The notes below the pieces were generated by a model. It was not told the DNA's origin and made no database searches. It was given only the letters and a program-made list of their open reading frames with translations. A stretch of 64,000 bases of DNA. It comes from Liolophura sinensis. Its lineage: Eukaryota; Mollusca; Polyplacophora; Chitonida; Chitonidae. The stretch is from positions 35,505,608-35,569,607 of the forward strand of contig NC_088300.1 in assembly GCF_032854445.1 (NCBI RefSeq). Direction: 5' to 3'. The stretch's first letter is position 1. Each line of letters begins with the position of its first letter. The position numbers and the translations under genes are program-made. Shown piece by piece: positions 11,161 through 23,162 of this stretch.

Positions 11161-11331
11161 CCTCACACCGGGGAGTTTGTGGGAAAGTGGACATAGTGAA
11201 ACTGCTTCACAAGTTAGTGGCATCTCCATCATCACTAGGAGCAGACTGTGTTGTGGACTCTGACTGTGGGAATGACCAGAAATGTTGTCTCTCAGACTCG
11301 GGGGTCAGGTGTGTCTGGCCAGAAGCTACAG
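11161..11331 (+). CDS. u2 exon 4: six-cysteine WAP-like domain
   Basis: 171 bases, phase 1-1. Variants ASHRG and GNDQ. Same loss of C2 and C7 as in u1. Confidence 0.82.
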
Positions 11332-11898
11332 GTGAGGAAGACTTACTGTAATAAGAGTGTGAAAACCCATTGAGTTACAATGAAGTAGTATACGTTTATT
11401 ATACACGTATGTACACGTCTATTTTTTGAGTGGATGTCTTCTACTTTCGTTTACCATCATTTTTTTCCTGTCAGCATGAAAATCCTGTGGGTAACGTTGT
11501 TTTCATTCGTAACAAATCAAGGATAAGTATAGTTTTGGAGATTTGGGTACTTGTTGAACCAGTTTGTTGGTTCAATCTTTAAAATTTTGAAAAATATTTT
11601 AAAGTAAGCCTTTTTGCTCAGTACCACTAAAGTTGACATTATGGATCATTATATTTGAGATTTCTGCAAGCCTTTATTGGGTATAAAACATTTGCATATC
11701 AAAGGAAAATATTGTGATTTTGGTATTAATTTGGTTATTGGTTAAATTTATTACAAATGCCAATCTAGTTCTTTACCCCAGAACGTGGATTTCTGTGTGC
11801 TAATTTGTAACTGCAAATTTTTTGATGCTCTTTGACATCTTTTACATATGTGATCATCAGCACTAACCAACTTAGGTCTGTTTTGTTGTTGTTGTTAG

Positions 11899-12306
11899 GT
11901 GCGAGCTTGTGTGAACAGCAGAACTACACTATGATGATGGTGAAGGAAAGCTTGCGAAACCTGAGCCATGTAGACAACGTTACGCTATCACAGCTGATGA
12001 TTTTTGCTGAGGATAATCGAGTTCAACGTTACATCTACCAGATGTACAAGGTGGATGTGTCTCAGCTCCTGGGCAGTCTGGGTGAACTACAAAGCCTGAG
12101 TGTGGGTGCTTTACTGAACATGTCAAGCCAGTATCTAGCCTTGCCTTACCCCAACTGTACATATGACACCCAGGAGTTTGAGCCTGTGCAGTGTTCTAGG
12201 TTTATGAATGGAAGCATCCAGCTGTGTTACTGTGCCGATGTTGAGACTGGAGAGATGGTAGGCCAGGTGACCTATTATCCGTGGAAACCCGTCTGTCGTC
12301 GTCAAG
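11899..12306 (+). CDS. u2 exon 5: thyroglobulin type-1 domain
   Basis: 408 bases, phase 1-1. Variants SHVDN, KVDVS (one N-glycosylation sequon lost relative to KVNVS), YDTQEF and CRRQG. Confidence 0.88.
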
Positions 12307-12452
12307 GTCAGTTGTGCCAGTTCATTTAGATTGAGACCAGTCTAAGATTTATGTACAAGATGTAAAAATGTTGATTAATTATGTTATGAAGCTGATAATG
12401 TTTTAGAAGACCGTTAAAGCTAAACCATGTCAAATAGGCTAAAAAAAAAAAG

Positions 12453-12545
12453 GTGTGCCTGGTTTCCTCCCACCTTTAAGCTGGCTACCGTCATATCAGT
12501 GAAATATTCTTCAGCATGGCGTAAAGCACCAGGGAAATAAATAAA
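12453..12545 (+). mobile_element. SINE-2 tail fragment
   Basis: CTGGTTTCCTCCCACC, GTGAAATATTCTTCAG and GGCGTAAAGCACCAGG are the family's 3' blocks; tail ends in AAATAAATAAAT. No head. Confidence 0.65.
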
Positions 12546-12587
12546 TCTAAGCAAATGGCAGAACACCATTCTAACGTTAGTAGGTCT

Positions 12588-12787
12588 CTCAGAATCAGTC
12601 AGGACTCAATGTTGTACTCGGGCGGGGTGGCTTCCTGGCCTTCGGTAAGTCGTCCCAGTGAAGCAGCACCAGCAAGAGTGGTATAATTCCGTCTTGCAAC
12701 AAGGAGGCACATTACATGCACTTCGTCATCATATGACTGAAAAATTGTGAAATATGACATTAAACCCCAAGCACTCACTCACTCACT
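12588..12787 (+). mobile_element. SINE-1 3' fragment
   Basis: Starts inside the SINE-1 middle (CGGGGTGGCTTCCTGGCC, CAGTGAAGCAGCACC, CAACAAGGAGGCACATTAC) and ends in ATTAAACCCCAAGCACTCAC plus a short (CACT)n tail. Confidence 0.7.
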
Positions 12788-12875
12788 TCTTACAAAGGTA
12801 TGGACACTGTTGACCTTGAAGAAATAATGCTTGGACATATGAATCAAATATCAATTCCTCCCAATCTTTTCCCAG

Positions 12876-13021
12876 ATGATGGTGACATTTGCTCAAGCAA
12901 GCCATGTTGGAATGGAGGAACATGTGTGCCATTGGGAAGCGACTATTACTGTGATTGTGCATGTGGGTATGAAGGCAGACATTGTGAGATGCATCGCCAG
13001 ACTGCCCCATCACTTTGCCAG
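12876..13021 (+). CDS. EGF-like domain with seventh cysteine, plus first C6 cysteine
   Basis: 146-base exon entering in phase 1 and ending in phase 0. One EGF (ICSSKPCWNGGTC, then CDCACGYEGRHC). The CAC gives one more cysteine than the EGF pattern needs. A SLCQ ending supplies C1 of the following C6 module. It takes the place of the double-EGF exon of the units and is close to the exon at 49175-49332. Sister copy at 43953-44098. Confidence 0.86.
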
Positions 13022-13801
13022 GTTAGTGGTTTAAGGTTAGATCTGTATTATTGCTGTGTATTAAGTCTGAAACGGAATGCATGACATGTGACATTATGGA
13101 AGCCGTATTGTAGGATTAATTAAGCAGCTGTTATTGCTAATTTTAAGTGCACAATCTTCAGTTAATTTTTTGGATTCGGTGTTGATTAGCTGTGAGATCT
13201 GTTAATCTTGTGTCGATCTATGCTTTCATTTTACCACTCTCAGTCATTACGTTCACTGAGCTGGGACTCGGACACTTTGGCCGCAATGTCTAATAAGTCC
13301 AAGCTGGACATCACAATGCTTTCTATAGTCATATTTTTATCCGTCCATTTGTCCATCCAGACAGCTTTACCAAACTTACTCCAAATGTACATGTAGACAT
13401 TGGAAAGAACTGCTGTCATTTTTTGTGACCATGACCAGTTTCCTCAAGATTATCTGGATATAAATTTTATGGAAGGCTCAAAAAAATTTCTCTTAAATGC
13501 TACCAGCAATTCTCTTCAAACTTGTACATTATAGCGTGTAATTAATCATGTAAATGACATTGACCTGTTATTTCAAAGTCATTGAACTTCTGTCACAAGG
13601 ACTTTGTGAACATATATTGTTTTTTGCACCTGTGCTTGCATGGTGTATTTAGTGCATTGCACATTATTTTTCTTTTTCTTTAGAAAATGGCTTTGAACTT
13701 AGTGTGTCTCTGACATTGTGTTCATCACCAAACAGAACACTGTATATAGAAATAGATAAGAAAGCTGATGATTCATGAATGCCTGTCTTTGGTTTTATCA
13801 G
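13022..13801. other. Intron with no recognised content
   Basis: 780 bases. Nothing matching SINE or minisatellite families seen. Copied at 44099-44878 with very few changes. Confidence 0.55.
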
Positions 13802-13901
13802 ATGAAGTACTGTTCTCCTGGGACACACTGTGTTGTAGAGCAGCAGTGTAGATATGTGGGACCAGGGGCTGAGGAATGTCAAGCTACTACTGTATGTAGA
13901 G
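13802..13901 (+). CDS. C6 cysteine module exon, second type
   Basis: 100-base exon, phase 0 to 1, acceptor GGTTTTATCAG and donor GTAAGA. Cysteine spacing C-x5-C-x5-C-x9-C-x5-C, the same frame as the unit C6 exon but with unrelated residues between the cysteines. It supports the cysteine spacing as the conserved feature of the module. Confidence 0.75.
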
Positions 13902-15467
13902 GTAAGAGATACTGAAAGGTATTTTTTTAGTTTTTGGTTCAATCTTTAAAATTTTTTAAAATATTCTAAAGTAAGCCTTTTTTGCCCAGTAGCTCATTAT
14001 ATGCGAGATTGTAGGTGGCTTGTATCTACTTGTTGATAAAACTAGTCTGTATGACTAAAATCTCCCCTGAGGAGACAGGATTAAATATTAAATAAATTAA
14101 GTATTCATGTTATGAAAGATGGGAGGAAGTTGACAGCCTTTAAATTATGCCAGAATGAACAAGAAATGTTCAGCTGCAGCGGTGCAAGTGCATGTGTGTA
14201 GGTGTTGCTTTGATCGCATTTTGACTTCATCATCTTGTGCGCTGGTAGGCCTGGTTTGCTAGTATGGATTCACGGTGTGCTAAATTCTGATATAACTTTA
14301 TATACGGAGAGCCCTGCAGTTTAAAAACGGATATTTGACGTGACACTCTACATGTGTAAAGTTACTGGGTAGTCATGCTGTTTTCTCCCAAATTCCCATT
14401 TATAACAAAATAATGATAATAAAACAAGGGCATGTACTAAAATTATTATGATTAAAACTGAGGAAAACATGAACTGTTGGTGGTAGGAGCATAGACGGAC
14501 GGCTGAGTGAAGCATGACTTTGTTTATTACATTCTTGAATGGTCAGCATAATCCCCTGACCTCCCCTGATGTAAGACCCACAGCTAACGCAATGAATCCT
14601 GGGATACACTTTCCATATCCCAGGGTGAAATTTTGGGTCATTTATTGTAAAGTAAGGTTGAGGTCTGTTTCACCCAAGGTGTTGGGAACAGTGCTTGTCA
14701 TTCAATCGTACTGGCCCGGATAGCACAGTTGGTAGAGCGTCTGATTCGGGAGCGGTAGATCCGGGTTCAATCCTCTATCGCGTCACACTTAAGACTTTAA
14801 AGAGGAAGTTGTAACTTCCTTTGCTTGGCATTCAGCATTAAGGGGATAGTACAACAACTGGTTGACTCGTATCAGTATAATGGCTCAGGCGGAGCAGCTT
14901 ACTTGCCTTCGTTCAGTTGTCTCAGTGAAGCAGCACTAGATAAAAGAACGGTGGAAATCTGTCCTGCAACAAGGAGGTACATTACATACACCCTAATGAT
15001 TCCTTTGTTGTCATATGACTGAAAAATTGTTGAGCATGACGTTAAACCCCAAGCACGCACTCATTCAATCGCTAGGACATAACAGATGTTAGTTCAGTCC
15101 CAGCTTTGGACAAAGGATGTTCGAAATTACATCTTCCTTTTTTCTTGTTGGCTGTAAACTGTCTCAGATTACATCAGTGCTTGTCTTTCAATTGCTAGGA
15201 CATGAAACATGTTAATTCAGTCTAAGCTTTAGACAGGAAATGTACGAAATTCCACCACTTAAACATTTCTGAAAACCTTGGTGGCTGGAAGTGGTGCACT
15301 GCTCTGATGGGGCAATGAGGTAATGTTACACGAAGTTTGTTAGGTATCCTGTTCCTTCCCTCATTGAGGCATACCTGTTGAGCAAATTCTCCAGATGGAA
15401 TTGGAGTAGTGTCATGAGTGGTTGAGGCTTTGATAATTATAAATGACAGTTTGTTTACCTGTTTCAG
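13902..15467. other. Intron with full SINE-1
   Basis: 1,566 bases. It holds a SINE-1 copy (14712-15066) and a near-repeat of CAATTGCTAGGACAT followed by GTTAATTCAGTC on its 3' side. Nothing else recognised. Confidence 0.6.
14712..15066 (+). mobile_element. SINE-1 copy, tRNA-derived head
   Basis: tRNA-like head with A box (TAGCACAGTTGGTAGAGC) and B box (GGGTTCAATCC), then a self-complementary AGGAAGTTGTAACTTCCT, the conserved middle, and the 3' end CATGACGTTAAACCCCAAGC. Most complete SINE-1 in the window with its sister at 45779-46133. Confidence 0.8.
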
Positions 15468-15587
15468 CGAATGCCACTTGCCAAAGCAACCCATGTTTAT
15501 TTGGATCGACCTGTATACCTGACAGTGTAATGGGATACAGATGTTCCTGCCGTCCTGGTTTCAAGGGTAGAAACTGTGGAAGCATTG
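15468..15587 (+). CDS. EGF-like domain exon
   Basis: 120 bases, phase 1-1, acceptor CTGTTTCAG and donor GTGAGA. ATCQSNPCLFGSTC then CSCRPGFKGRNC: a full six-cysteine EGF, a diverged relative of unit exon 3. Sister at 46526-46645. Confidence 0.87.
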
Positions 15588-15750
15588 GTGAGACATTTGC
15601 ACTATATAAAGTGAACTCAGTGCTTTGAATTTGTGCTCTTTATGCTAGTTACTATGAAACTAATTTTTTTAACCTGACCTGATATAATATGGTAATGAAA
15701 ATAGTACTATTGTTTGTGTAGTTTATCAAAAGTGTTCACAGTAACACATT

Positions 15751-15778
15751 GGGGGACTTCGTGGCTCAGTTGGTTAGC
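15751..15778 (+). mobile_element. SINE-2 head, cut by N gap
   Basis: GGGGGACTTCGTGGCTCAGT and GGTTAGC match the start of the SINE-2 at 46796, then run into N. Confidence 0.75.
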
Positions 15779-15978
15779 NNNNNNNNNNNNNNNNNNNNNN
15801 NNNNNNNNNNNNNNNNNNNNNNNNNNNNNNNNNNNNNNNNNNNNNNNNNNNNNNNNNNNNNNNNNNNNNNNNNNNNNNNNNNNNNNNNNNNNNNNNNNNN
15901 NNNNNNNNNNNNNNNNNNNNNNNNNNNNNNNNNNNNNNNNNNNNNNNNNNNNNNNNNNNNNNNNNNNNNNNNNNNNNN
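15779..15978. other. Assembly gap (200 N)
   Basis: Exactly 200 N, a round number that suggests a placeholder length. The left flank matches the sequence leading into 46802, the right flank matches the intron from about 1267. The true distance and content are unknown. Confidence 0.98.
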
Positions 15979-16277
15979 CAAACTGATCCAGTGCCCAGTG
16001 TGAATAGCCATTAATTAAAATTGTCAGAGCTCTTGGACAGAATATTCCTATAGGCACTCATCTTGCTGTGATAACAGTTTCACATGCGAATAAAGTAAAA
16101 GTAAGACGATGTAATAGCACATTGAGTCAGAGTACCAAGTAACTTGCAGATATCATTATGAATTGAAACCATGCACATTCATGTAGTAAAATGTTACCTA
16201 AGCCAGCAATATGAAAAGTGAAACTAAATTCTGTAGAGAAAGGATACAGAACCTTAGGGCATCAGAAAAACCGAAGT

Positions 16278-16532
16278 ATTTATTTATTTATTTGATTGGT
16301 GTTTTACGCTGTACTCAAGAATATTTCACTTATACGACGGCGGTGGGTGGAAACCGGGCAGAGCCCGGGGGAGATCCACGACCATCCGCAGGTTGCTGAC
16401 AGACCTTCCCACATACGGCCGGAGAGGAAGCCAGCATAAGCTGGTCTTGAACTCACAGCGACCACATTGGTGAAAGGCTTCTGGGTCACTATGCTGCGCT
16501 AGCGCGCTAACTGACTGAGCCACGGAGGCTCT
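16278..16532 (-). mobile_element. SINE-2 copy, full length
   Basis: On the minus strand it runs from the tRNA-like head through the body to the tail with (AAATA)n. The sister insertion at 1341-1528 lacks the tail, so the two sides of the gap differ by a deletion here. Confidence 0.8.
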
Positions 16533-16738
16533 TGCCAAATATTTTATGGAATGGGTTCCATCATGATTAGAGTTTGGATTAAAATTCCAAGGAACAGAGG
16601 AAATGACAAATTAGGGTTAGAGAGTGAAAACATTATTACAGATTATGTGTTTTTATAGGAAATATTTAGGGATTGTGATATTATAAAAGTAGTATAGTGC
16701 AAAGTAGAAATGCACACATGAGAAATATGCCAGAAACA

Positions 16739-16851
16739 AATGGACGGCCGTGGGTTTCCCTAGGGCTTGATCTGCCCTTTTTCATCTCACCATAATTCTG
16801 GCTTCCACCTTATGAGTTTGAGTACGATGTAATACACAAATCAAATAAATA
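16739..16851 (+). mobile_element. SINE-2 tail fragment
   Basis: Sister of 1739-1850 with a few substitutions. Confidence 0.6.
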
Positions 16852-17102
16852 GTAAGTTTAAAAATAATGTGATGCATGCGTGTGTATTTAGTTCACGTAT
16901 GAATGAGTGCCAGTTGTAAATGTTCCTGTATGTGAGTGGAGTTATTACATCACCTGTTTCTCAAAGCAGTTATTATCACTTCATTACATGCATGTGTGCT
17001 ATTGAACTTTCTTGTTACATGTATCTACTGCGCATATATGCAAATACATGTGCTGTACATGAATTGAAGTTCCAAACTATGTCATGTTTCTTTCATCCTC
17101 AG

Positions 17103-17487
17103 ATATTACAGTGTGTAACATACGAAGATTGGAAGCTGCACAAACCAATATGACTCTGACCCTTCTTAGAAGCCTTCAGACCGTCACTGTGTCAGAATTC
17201 TTTGGTAAAGTCTCCACTGACATTGTTGAAATGGTCAAGGGTTATTACTTTAAGTCTGGAAAAACAGAGAGTGAGTTGCAGACCATCCTTCATCTGGTAG
17301 GGGATAGGAGCATGGCTCAGTTTATGTCTTCTGCAGCCATAGACGGCCCAGTAATACCACCCAACTGTACGGGAGATGGGCGATTCTTCCCTGCCCAGGT
17401 GTCGCGGGGACAACTGCACTTGTGTGAATGTTCTGACGGGCGATCCTTGGGGACCCTCAGCACCGCTCTCTGTTATTAACTGTGCAG
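17103..17487 (+). pseudogene. Thyroglobulin type-1 exon with +1 frameshift
   Basis: Copy of exon 2103-2486 but 385 bases long. One extra G after CTGCCCAG at about 17399 shifts the frame just before C3. The shifted frame drops the CxCV signature and reaches TAA at about 17477. Only three other base changes were seen against the intact sister. It could be a real null allele or a sequencing or assembly error. Confidence 0.75.
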
Positions 17488-17919
17488 GTAAAACTCCCGG
17501 GACATTTCCATCTTTCTGTTTAACTTTTGTCGTGATTGATCCTATTGGTTTGTAACAACTCCCATTTCTGTCAAATATGTCTTGGCCACGATTAATATGG
17601 CTGCAGTATTGCCCAATTGGCCATAATCATTCATTCGATTTTCGAATTTGTCATAATGGCATAGTCCTTTTGTTGAAGATGTGTTCATCATTGCATTGAT
17701 CATAATGTTAACTCTTCCCATGTCCCTTAGCTGGATATACAGCCGCATACGTCTATCTCTTCTGTCCATTCATCTGTTTGCTGTGTCAATCAAGTATCAA
17801 TCACCAACTCTCAGTGTATCATATGTTGAATGGACACTTCCACATGTGTTTATATGTGTAAATGGCAGATATAAAACAGCAAAATTTTCTCAAATTGTGC
17901 TGTAACACATTGGTTTCAG
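17488..17919. other. Intron with no recognised content
   Basis: Copy of 2487-2917 with a handful of substitutions and one extra base. Confidence 0.55.
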
Positions 17920-18048
17920 TCAAACCAGGGAACTGCAGTGCACAGGCAGGAGACCAGTGCAGTGTGCCTTGTACAAAGGATAATGAATGTCCAGGGATAG
18001 AGAAGTGCTGCAGTTTGACCTGTGGCCAGACTTGCCTGCCTCCCAAAG
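17920..18048 (+). CDS. Short WAP domain exon, eight cysteines
   Basis: 129 bases, phase 1-1, same as 2918-3046 by eye. It lies downstream of the frameshifted Tg1 exon and would not be translated from a transcript that carries that frameshift. Confidence 0.85.
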
Positions 18049-18207
18049 GTTTGTATTCTTGTTGAAAATAATCTTCCTGTACTTGACTTTGAGTTCGTGA
18101 CTTAGCAGATGCAGGTATGCCTGTTTATGCATGTGTCAACCTCACTGATATTTCTGACAATTAAAAAGAATATGCGTACTTGTGTATGAATTACATGTAT
18201 ATTGAAG

Positions 18208-18451
18208 AAGGGGCCTCTGTGGTCTTGAGGTTAGCATGCTCATGCAAAACAATGACCCAGGAGTCTGAATTAAGGTCCAGCTCATGCTGGCTTCCTCTCC
18301 AAACATATGTGAGAATGTTTACCAGCTAGCTATCGATGGTCGTGGGTTTCCTTGGCTCTGCCTGGTTTTCCTCCCAACATAATACTGACATCATATAAGT
18401 TAGATATTCTGGAATATGATGTAAAACACCAGTCAAATAAATGAATAATTG
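18208..18451 (+). mobile_element. Degraded SINE-2 copy
   Basis: Sister of 3223-3466, with AAAACACCAGTCAAATAAAT in the tail. Confidence 0.7.
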
Positions 18452-18675
18452 AAATGCATACAAAGCATATATTTTCAGATGTTTTGGCAGAAACAAATGC
18501 TGTCAATTCCTTGATCTTTATTGACGCAGTATGTGTCATCAGTGTCTGCCCTTGACCTGGACAATCTGTTCTGCAAAACCTGCCAGTCAGTGTGCTACAG
18601 GTTTGAATGTTTTTCTTCCCTAAACCAGTAAATCTAATTATCTACTGTTGCCTCTTTATATGTTTATGTTATCAG

Positions 18676-18789
18676 AGTTGGCTTGCAGCAGTAGCCCTTG
18701 TCAAAACCAAGGTGTGTGTACGGCATTCGGAGTCGATCGCTATGCATGCGGGTGCCGTGCTGGTTTCTCTGGAGCCCACTGTGAATCAT
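18676..18789 (+). CDS. EGF-like domain exon
   Basis: 114 bases, phase 1-1, sister of 3691-3804 and the same protein. Confidence 0.87.
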
Positions 18790-19250
18790 GTGAGTGCCCA
18801 GTGGATAATGTAATTCTTCAACTTTTTCGAATGTTTGCAAGGTGTTTATTCAAGCATATTCAGAATAACTGTGTAGAATGGTTAAATTACACTTTTTGTG
18901 AAGTCCTGAAATTGACCAATCCAACCAATTTAGTTTTGTCTCCAAAATCAACTTAAAAAATGTGTATAAAGTGGACTTAAAGTCACTCTTTCATCTGCTA
19001 AAAGTTTGAGGAAATTAAGTGTGTCACAATGACTCTGGATTTCACAGTGAATAATGCAACTATGTGTACATGTATACCATGTTCCAGTTCATTGAATCAC
19101 GTAAATCCTTACATATCACACTAGGTTGTATCGCGTGACATAATTAAATAGATATATTAAAGTATATAAAGAAATAAATGAATGGCTATCTACAGACCAG
19201 CAGGCCGTCCCTTTTTTTCATTGACGTCTCATTTCTTTTCTGTGGGGCAG
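18790..19250. other. Intron with no recognised content
   Basis: Copy of 3805-4265. Confidence 0.55.
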
Positions 19251-19549
19251 ATGTCGGCACTGCTTGCTCCAGAACGCTTAACCTTTGTGGGGCTGGTGGA
19301 ACGTGCCAGCCTGTGGGCAATGAGAACTACAGGTGTATGTGTATGAGTGGCTACTATGGCGACCATTGCCAATTCTACAACGGGACTGTGGGGACGGTCT
19401 GCACAAGGACGCCAACAATCTGTGAAAATGGCGGATCCTGTATGCCTGAAGGCACCAATGGCTACAGATGCATGTGTTTCTTTGGATTCTATGGTCGAAA
19501 TTGCGAGTATCACAATGGAACTGTACCCCCTCCTACTGGAGTCTGTCAG
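19251..19549 (+). CDS. u3 exon 1: double EGF plus first C6 cysteine
   Basis: 299 bases; LCGAGG, GDHC, GTVG, ENGG as in u1. No difference from u1 noticed. Confidence 0.88.
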
Positions 19550-19986
19550 GTAATCTTGTTAAAGTAAAACAAACTTTAAATCTTTTCACTTTTTGAAATT
19601 CAGCTGTACAAAATAAGATGTGGCACAAGCAAGAATTAGGTATCATTCTAATAATGAAAACTATGGTGCATTGCGTTTCACCAAATTTCCTTCTGTATTT
19701 GGCCTAAAATTTTGTCTGTGTATAAGTTACACATTTTGCATGTCTCTGATGGTTTTTTTTTGTTGTTTTTTTTTTGGAAGATAAAATGATCTACTGGTAT
19801 GCTTAAATCCTAGAAGTAATTATTTATTGTTTTTTTTTTACCTCTAAAATTGCAATTTTTCTCAGGCAAATTTGTAGAGCATATATGCAGTAGGTTACAT
19901 GTTTCCTAAAACACATGCAGTTAGCATGCATAGTTTATCTTGGTTTATAGGCTTATGTATGTTGGATGTTGTTGTTTCACCTACAG

Positions 19987-20083
19987 AATTTTTTCTGCCC
20001 CCTTGAGATGTACTGTGTAGCACAGGAGGAGTGTAAGGTGGGAGAGGGCAATAAGACATGCAGAACAACTCCTGTATGTAAAG
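19987..20083 (+). CDS. u3 exon 2: C6 cysteine module
   Basis: 97 bases, phase 0 to 1, unchanged from u1. Confidence 0.75.
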
Positions 20084-20142
20084 GTATGGCATACATACAA
20101 GTACATATAATAGACAATTTTCAAATACAGCTCTTACTAACC

Positions 20143-21006
20143 AGTTGCCAGTGAGATAAGCACAGCTTCTGCTGACAGTTTGCCAGCAAGACACGATGCC
20201 TTGCCAGTGAGACACAAATACAGCGTCTGTTGGCCGTTTCCAGTGACACATAAATATAGGATCTACTGACCCTTTGTCATTGAGACAGAAAAATACAGCT
20301 TCTGCTGAGCCTTTGTGAATGAGACAACAATACAGATTGTATTTGCTCTTTGTGAATGAGACACCAATACAGATTGTGTATGCCCTTGGTCAATGAAACA
20401 TCAATACAGATTGTGTTTGCCCTTTGTCAGTGAGACACCAATACAGATTGTGTTTGCCCTTTGTCAATGAGACACCAATACAGATTGTGTAGGCCCTAGG
20501 TCAATGAGACACCAATACAGATTGTGTTTGCCCTTTGCCAATGATACACCAATACAGATTGTGTTTGCCCTTTGTCAGTGAGACACCAATAGAGATTGTG
20601 TTTGCCTTTTGTCAGTGAGACAGAAAAATACAGCTTGTGCTGGGCCTTTACCAATGAGACACCAATACAGATTGTGTAGGCCCTTGGTCAATGATACACC
20701 AATACAGATTGTGTAGGCCCTTGGTCAATGATACACCAATACAGATTGTGTTTGCCCTTTGTCAGTGAGACACCAATAGAGATTGTGTTTGCCTTTTGTC
20801 AGTGAGACAGAAAAATACAGCTTCTGCTGGGCCTTTACCAATGAGACACCAATACAGATTTTGTTTGCCTTTTGTCAATGAGACACCAATACAGATTGTG
20901 TTTGCCTTTTTGTCAATGATACACCAATACAGATTGTGTTTGCCTTTTGTCAAGGAAACAGCAATACTTATAGGAGAGGCACTTGGCCAGTGAGACACAA
21001 GTACAG
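20143..21006 (+). repeat. 37-base minisatellite, long form (u3)
   Basis: About 23 copies, aligning copy by copy with the u1 array. Confidence 0.9.
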
Positions 21007-21477
21007 CTTATAACGTGGTGTCATATTACATGAAGTGTGAACCGTGGATTGATGCTGCTATTTCAATTAAATCAATCTGAGAAAATCAAACAAGTTAACC
21101 TATGTACTACATGTATATGTGTTTTTCAGAATTTGAAGTTGAATGGTGTTACATGTAACATATTGGGCACTACAGAAATTTGGCAGAGCAAATTATTGGA
21201 CCTTAATATCTCCTTAAGCTGCTAAATACAACATCTTATGTTTGTTTTTCTATGGACTTTGTTGTCAGTAATAAAGGAGTTACTATTACTGTTGCTTTAA
21301 AACACCTCTTTCTCATTTCCGCTTTCGTATATCTGTTCCCTAATAAAGGCCAATCCATTTAGTTTTTTTCCAGCAATGGATGCTCATGCCATTACAAAGA
21401 CAGGATGTATAGAGTTTGTATGTTAGATGATAATTTGTTTTGCTTGTTCTGATGTACTGGACATTGCATACTTTCAG

Positions 21478-21597
21478 CCAGAGACATGTGCAGCACTAAC
21501 CCCTGTATGTTTGGTGGTTCCTGCACCCAGGACAGTGTGCAGGGTTACAGGTGTTGGTGTCAGCAGGGATTTACAGGGAGAAATTGTGGCATCCCGG
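21478..21597 (+). CDS. u3 exon 3: EGF-like domain
   Basis: 120 bases, phase 1-1; same protein as u1. Confidence 0.85.
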
Positions 21598-22425
21598 GTA
21601 AGATTGCCAGTTGTCATTTGGTGTAATTCACTTCTGTATATATCGAAAGAGCCAGAAAAAAGGAAAACTATAACATTTTTAATTATGCAGTGACTAAAAT
21701 GTTTTATAGGTACACATAAGGTTTGATATTTGTACACCATGGATAAGACACTTTTCGCTTGACACTCAGTACTGAGAGGTTTATATACAGTAGCTAAGAT
21801 TCAGAACTGGTTGGCCCAGTGTCAGTATAATGTGACTGGGAGGGTTGGCATGTCGGGTGTTTTCTGGGCAGCACTGGCGACATTGAACATTTTTTAAGCA
21901 GGACTTAAAACCCCAAGCATACACTGTATATACATACATTAGACACCTTTCATGGAAATTTCAGAATCATCCATCAAGTAGTAGCAATTTTTGACATGCA
22001 TGTGTGAAATAGGATGTTAGACTGAGCAGGCATCTAGCTTCTGGGATTTGATGTTCCTGCATATGGTTGCTGTTAATCAAGTGAAAAATACAGCTCTTTT
22101 AATAATACTTTTTCAGATATACTGGAATTCTCACAAAATTGTCTAATGTCCTTCAAGTGATAGGAAGTGTGACATAAAACCGTTGCGTTTAAAAATCTGG
22201 AATGATTTCAAATTTTTTCTGAACAGCTTGTTATAAGTGTGTGCCTTTGTTTTTGTTTGTTTTTTTTTTCGTTTTTTCATTAATTGGAAAGGAAGTCAAT
22301 GTGGAATACAAAATGGCAACTAATCTACATACATGTACTACTGTTGATTTTAAGCTGTGGCTTTTGTTGCCTGGTAAGAATTTTGCTTAGATATGTTGGT
22401 TGGTAATACCTATAATTGTTTTCAG

Positions 22426-22596
22426 CCTCACACCGAGGAGTTTGTGGGAAAGTGGACATAGTGAAACTGCTTCACAAGTTAGTGGCATCTCCATCATCAC
22501 TAGGAGCAGACTGTGTGGTGGACTCTGACTGTGGGAGTGACCAGAAATGTTGTCTCTCAGACTCGGGGGTCAGGTGTGTCTGGCCAGAAGCTACAG
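22426..22596 (+). CDS. u3 exon 4: six-cysteine WAP-like domain
   Basis: 171 bases; ASHRG, GSDQ. Confidence 0.82.
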
Positions 22597-23162
22597 GTGA
22601 GGAAGACTTATTGTAATAAGAGTGTGAAAACCCATTGACTTATAATGAAGTAGTATACGTTTATTATACACGTATGTACACGTCTGTTTTTTGAGTGGAT
22701 GTCTTCTGATTTTGTTTACCATCATTTTTTTCCTGTCAGTATGAAAATCCTGTGGGTAACGTTGTTTTCATTCGTAACAAATCAAGGATAAGTATAGTTT
22801 TGGAGACTTGGGTACTTGTTGAACCAGTTTGTTGGTTCAATCTTTAAAATTTTGAAAAATATTTTAAAGTAAGCCTTTTTGCTCAGTACCACTAAAGTTG
22901 ACATTATGGATCATTATATTTGAGATTTCTGCAAGCCTTTATTGGGTATAAAACATTTGCATATCAAAGGAAAATATGGTGATTTTGGTATTAATTTGGT
23001 TATTGGTTAAATTTATTACAGATGCTGTCTAGTTCTTTACCCCAGAACGTGGATTTCTGTGTGCTAATTTGTAACTGCGAATATTTTGATGCTCTTTGAC
23101 ATCTTTTACATATGTGATCATCAGCACTAACCAAGGTAGGTCTGTTTTGTTGTTGTTGTTAG

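Larger units (their letters stand above)
8946..12306 (+). repeat. Tandem coding unit u2
   Basis: Same five exons as u1 but with the short minisatellite, a deletion of roughly 300 bases after the EGF exon, and an extra TTTAGGAGG-containing stretch near 10940. The deletion and the extra stretch are shared only with u8. The Tg1 exon is followed by a different, non-unit EGF/C6 pair. Confidence 0.85.
12307..12875. other. Intron with two SINE fragments
   Basis: Contains a SINE-2 tail (12453-12545) followed by a SINE-1 3' part (12588-12787). The rest is ordinary A+T-rich intron. The arrangement is repeated at 43386-43952. Confidence 0.65.
15588..17102. other. Intron interrupted by assembly gap
   Basis: Holds a SINE-2 head cut by the gap, the gap, a minus-strand SINE-2 (16278-16532) and a SINE-2 tail (16739-16851). 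A WAP exon is expected here by comparison with both 1089-1259 and 47286-47456 but no bases are available for it. Confidence 0.6.

Noticed and set aside
14712-14790. tRNA gene
   Set aside because: A and B boxes are present but the acceptor stem does not pair, and a SINE body follows. It is the head of SINE-1.
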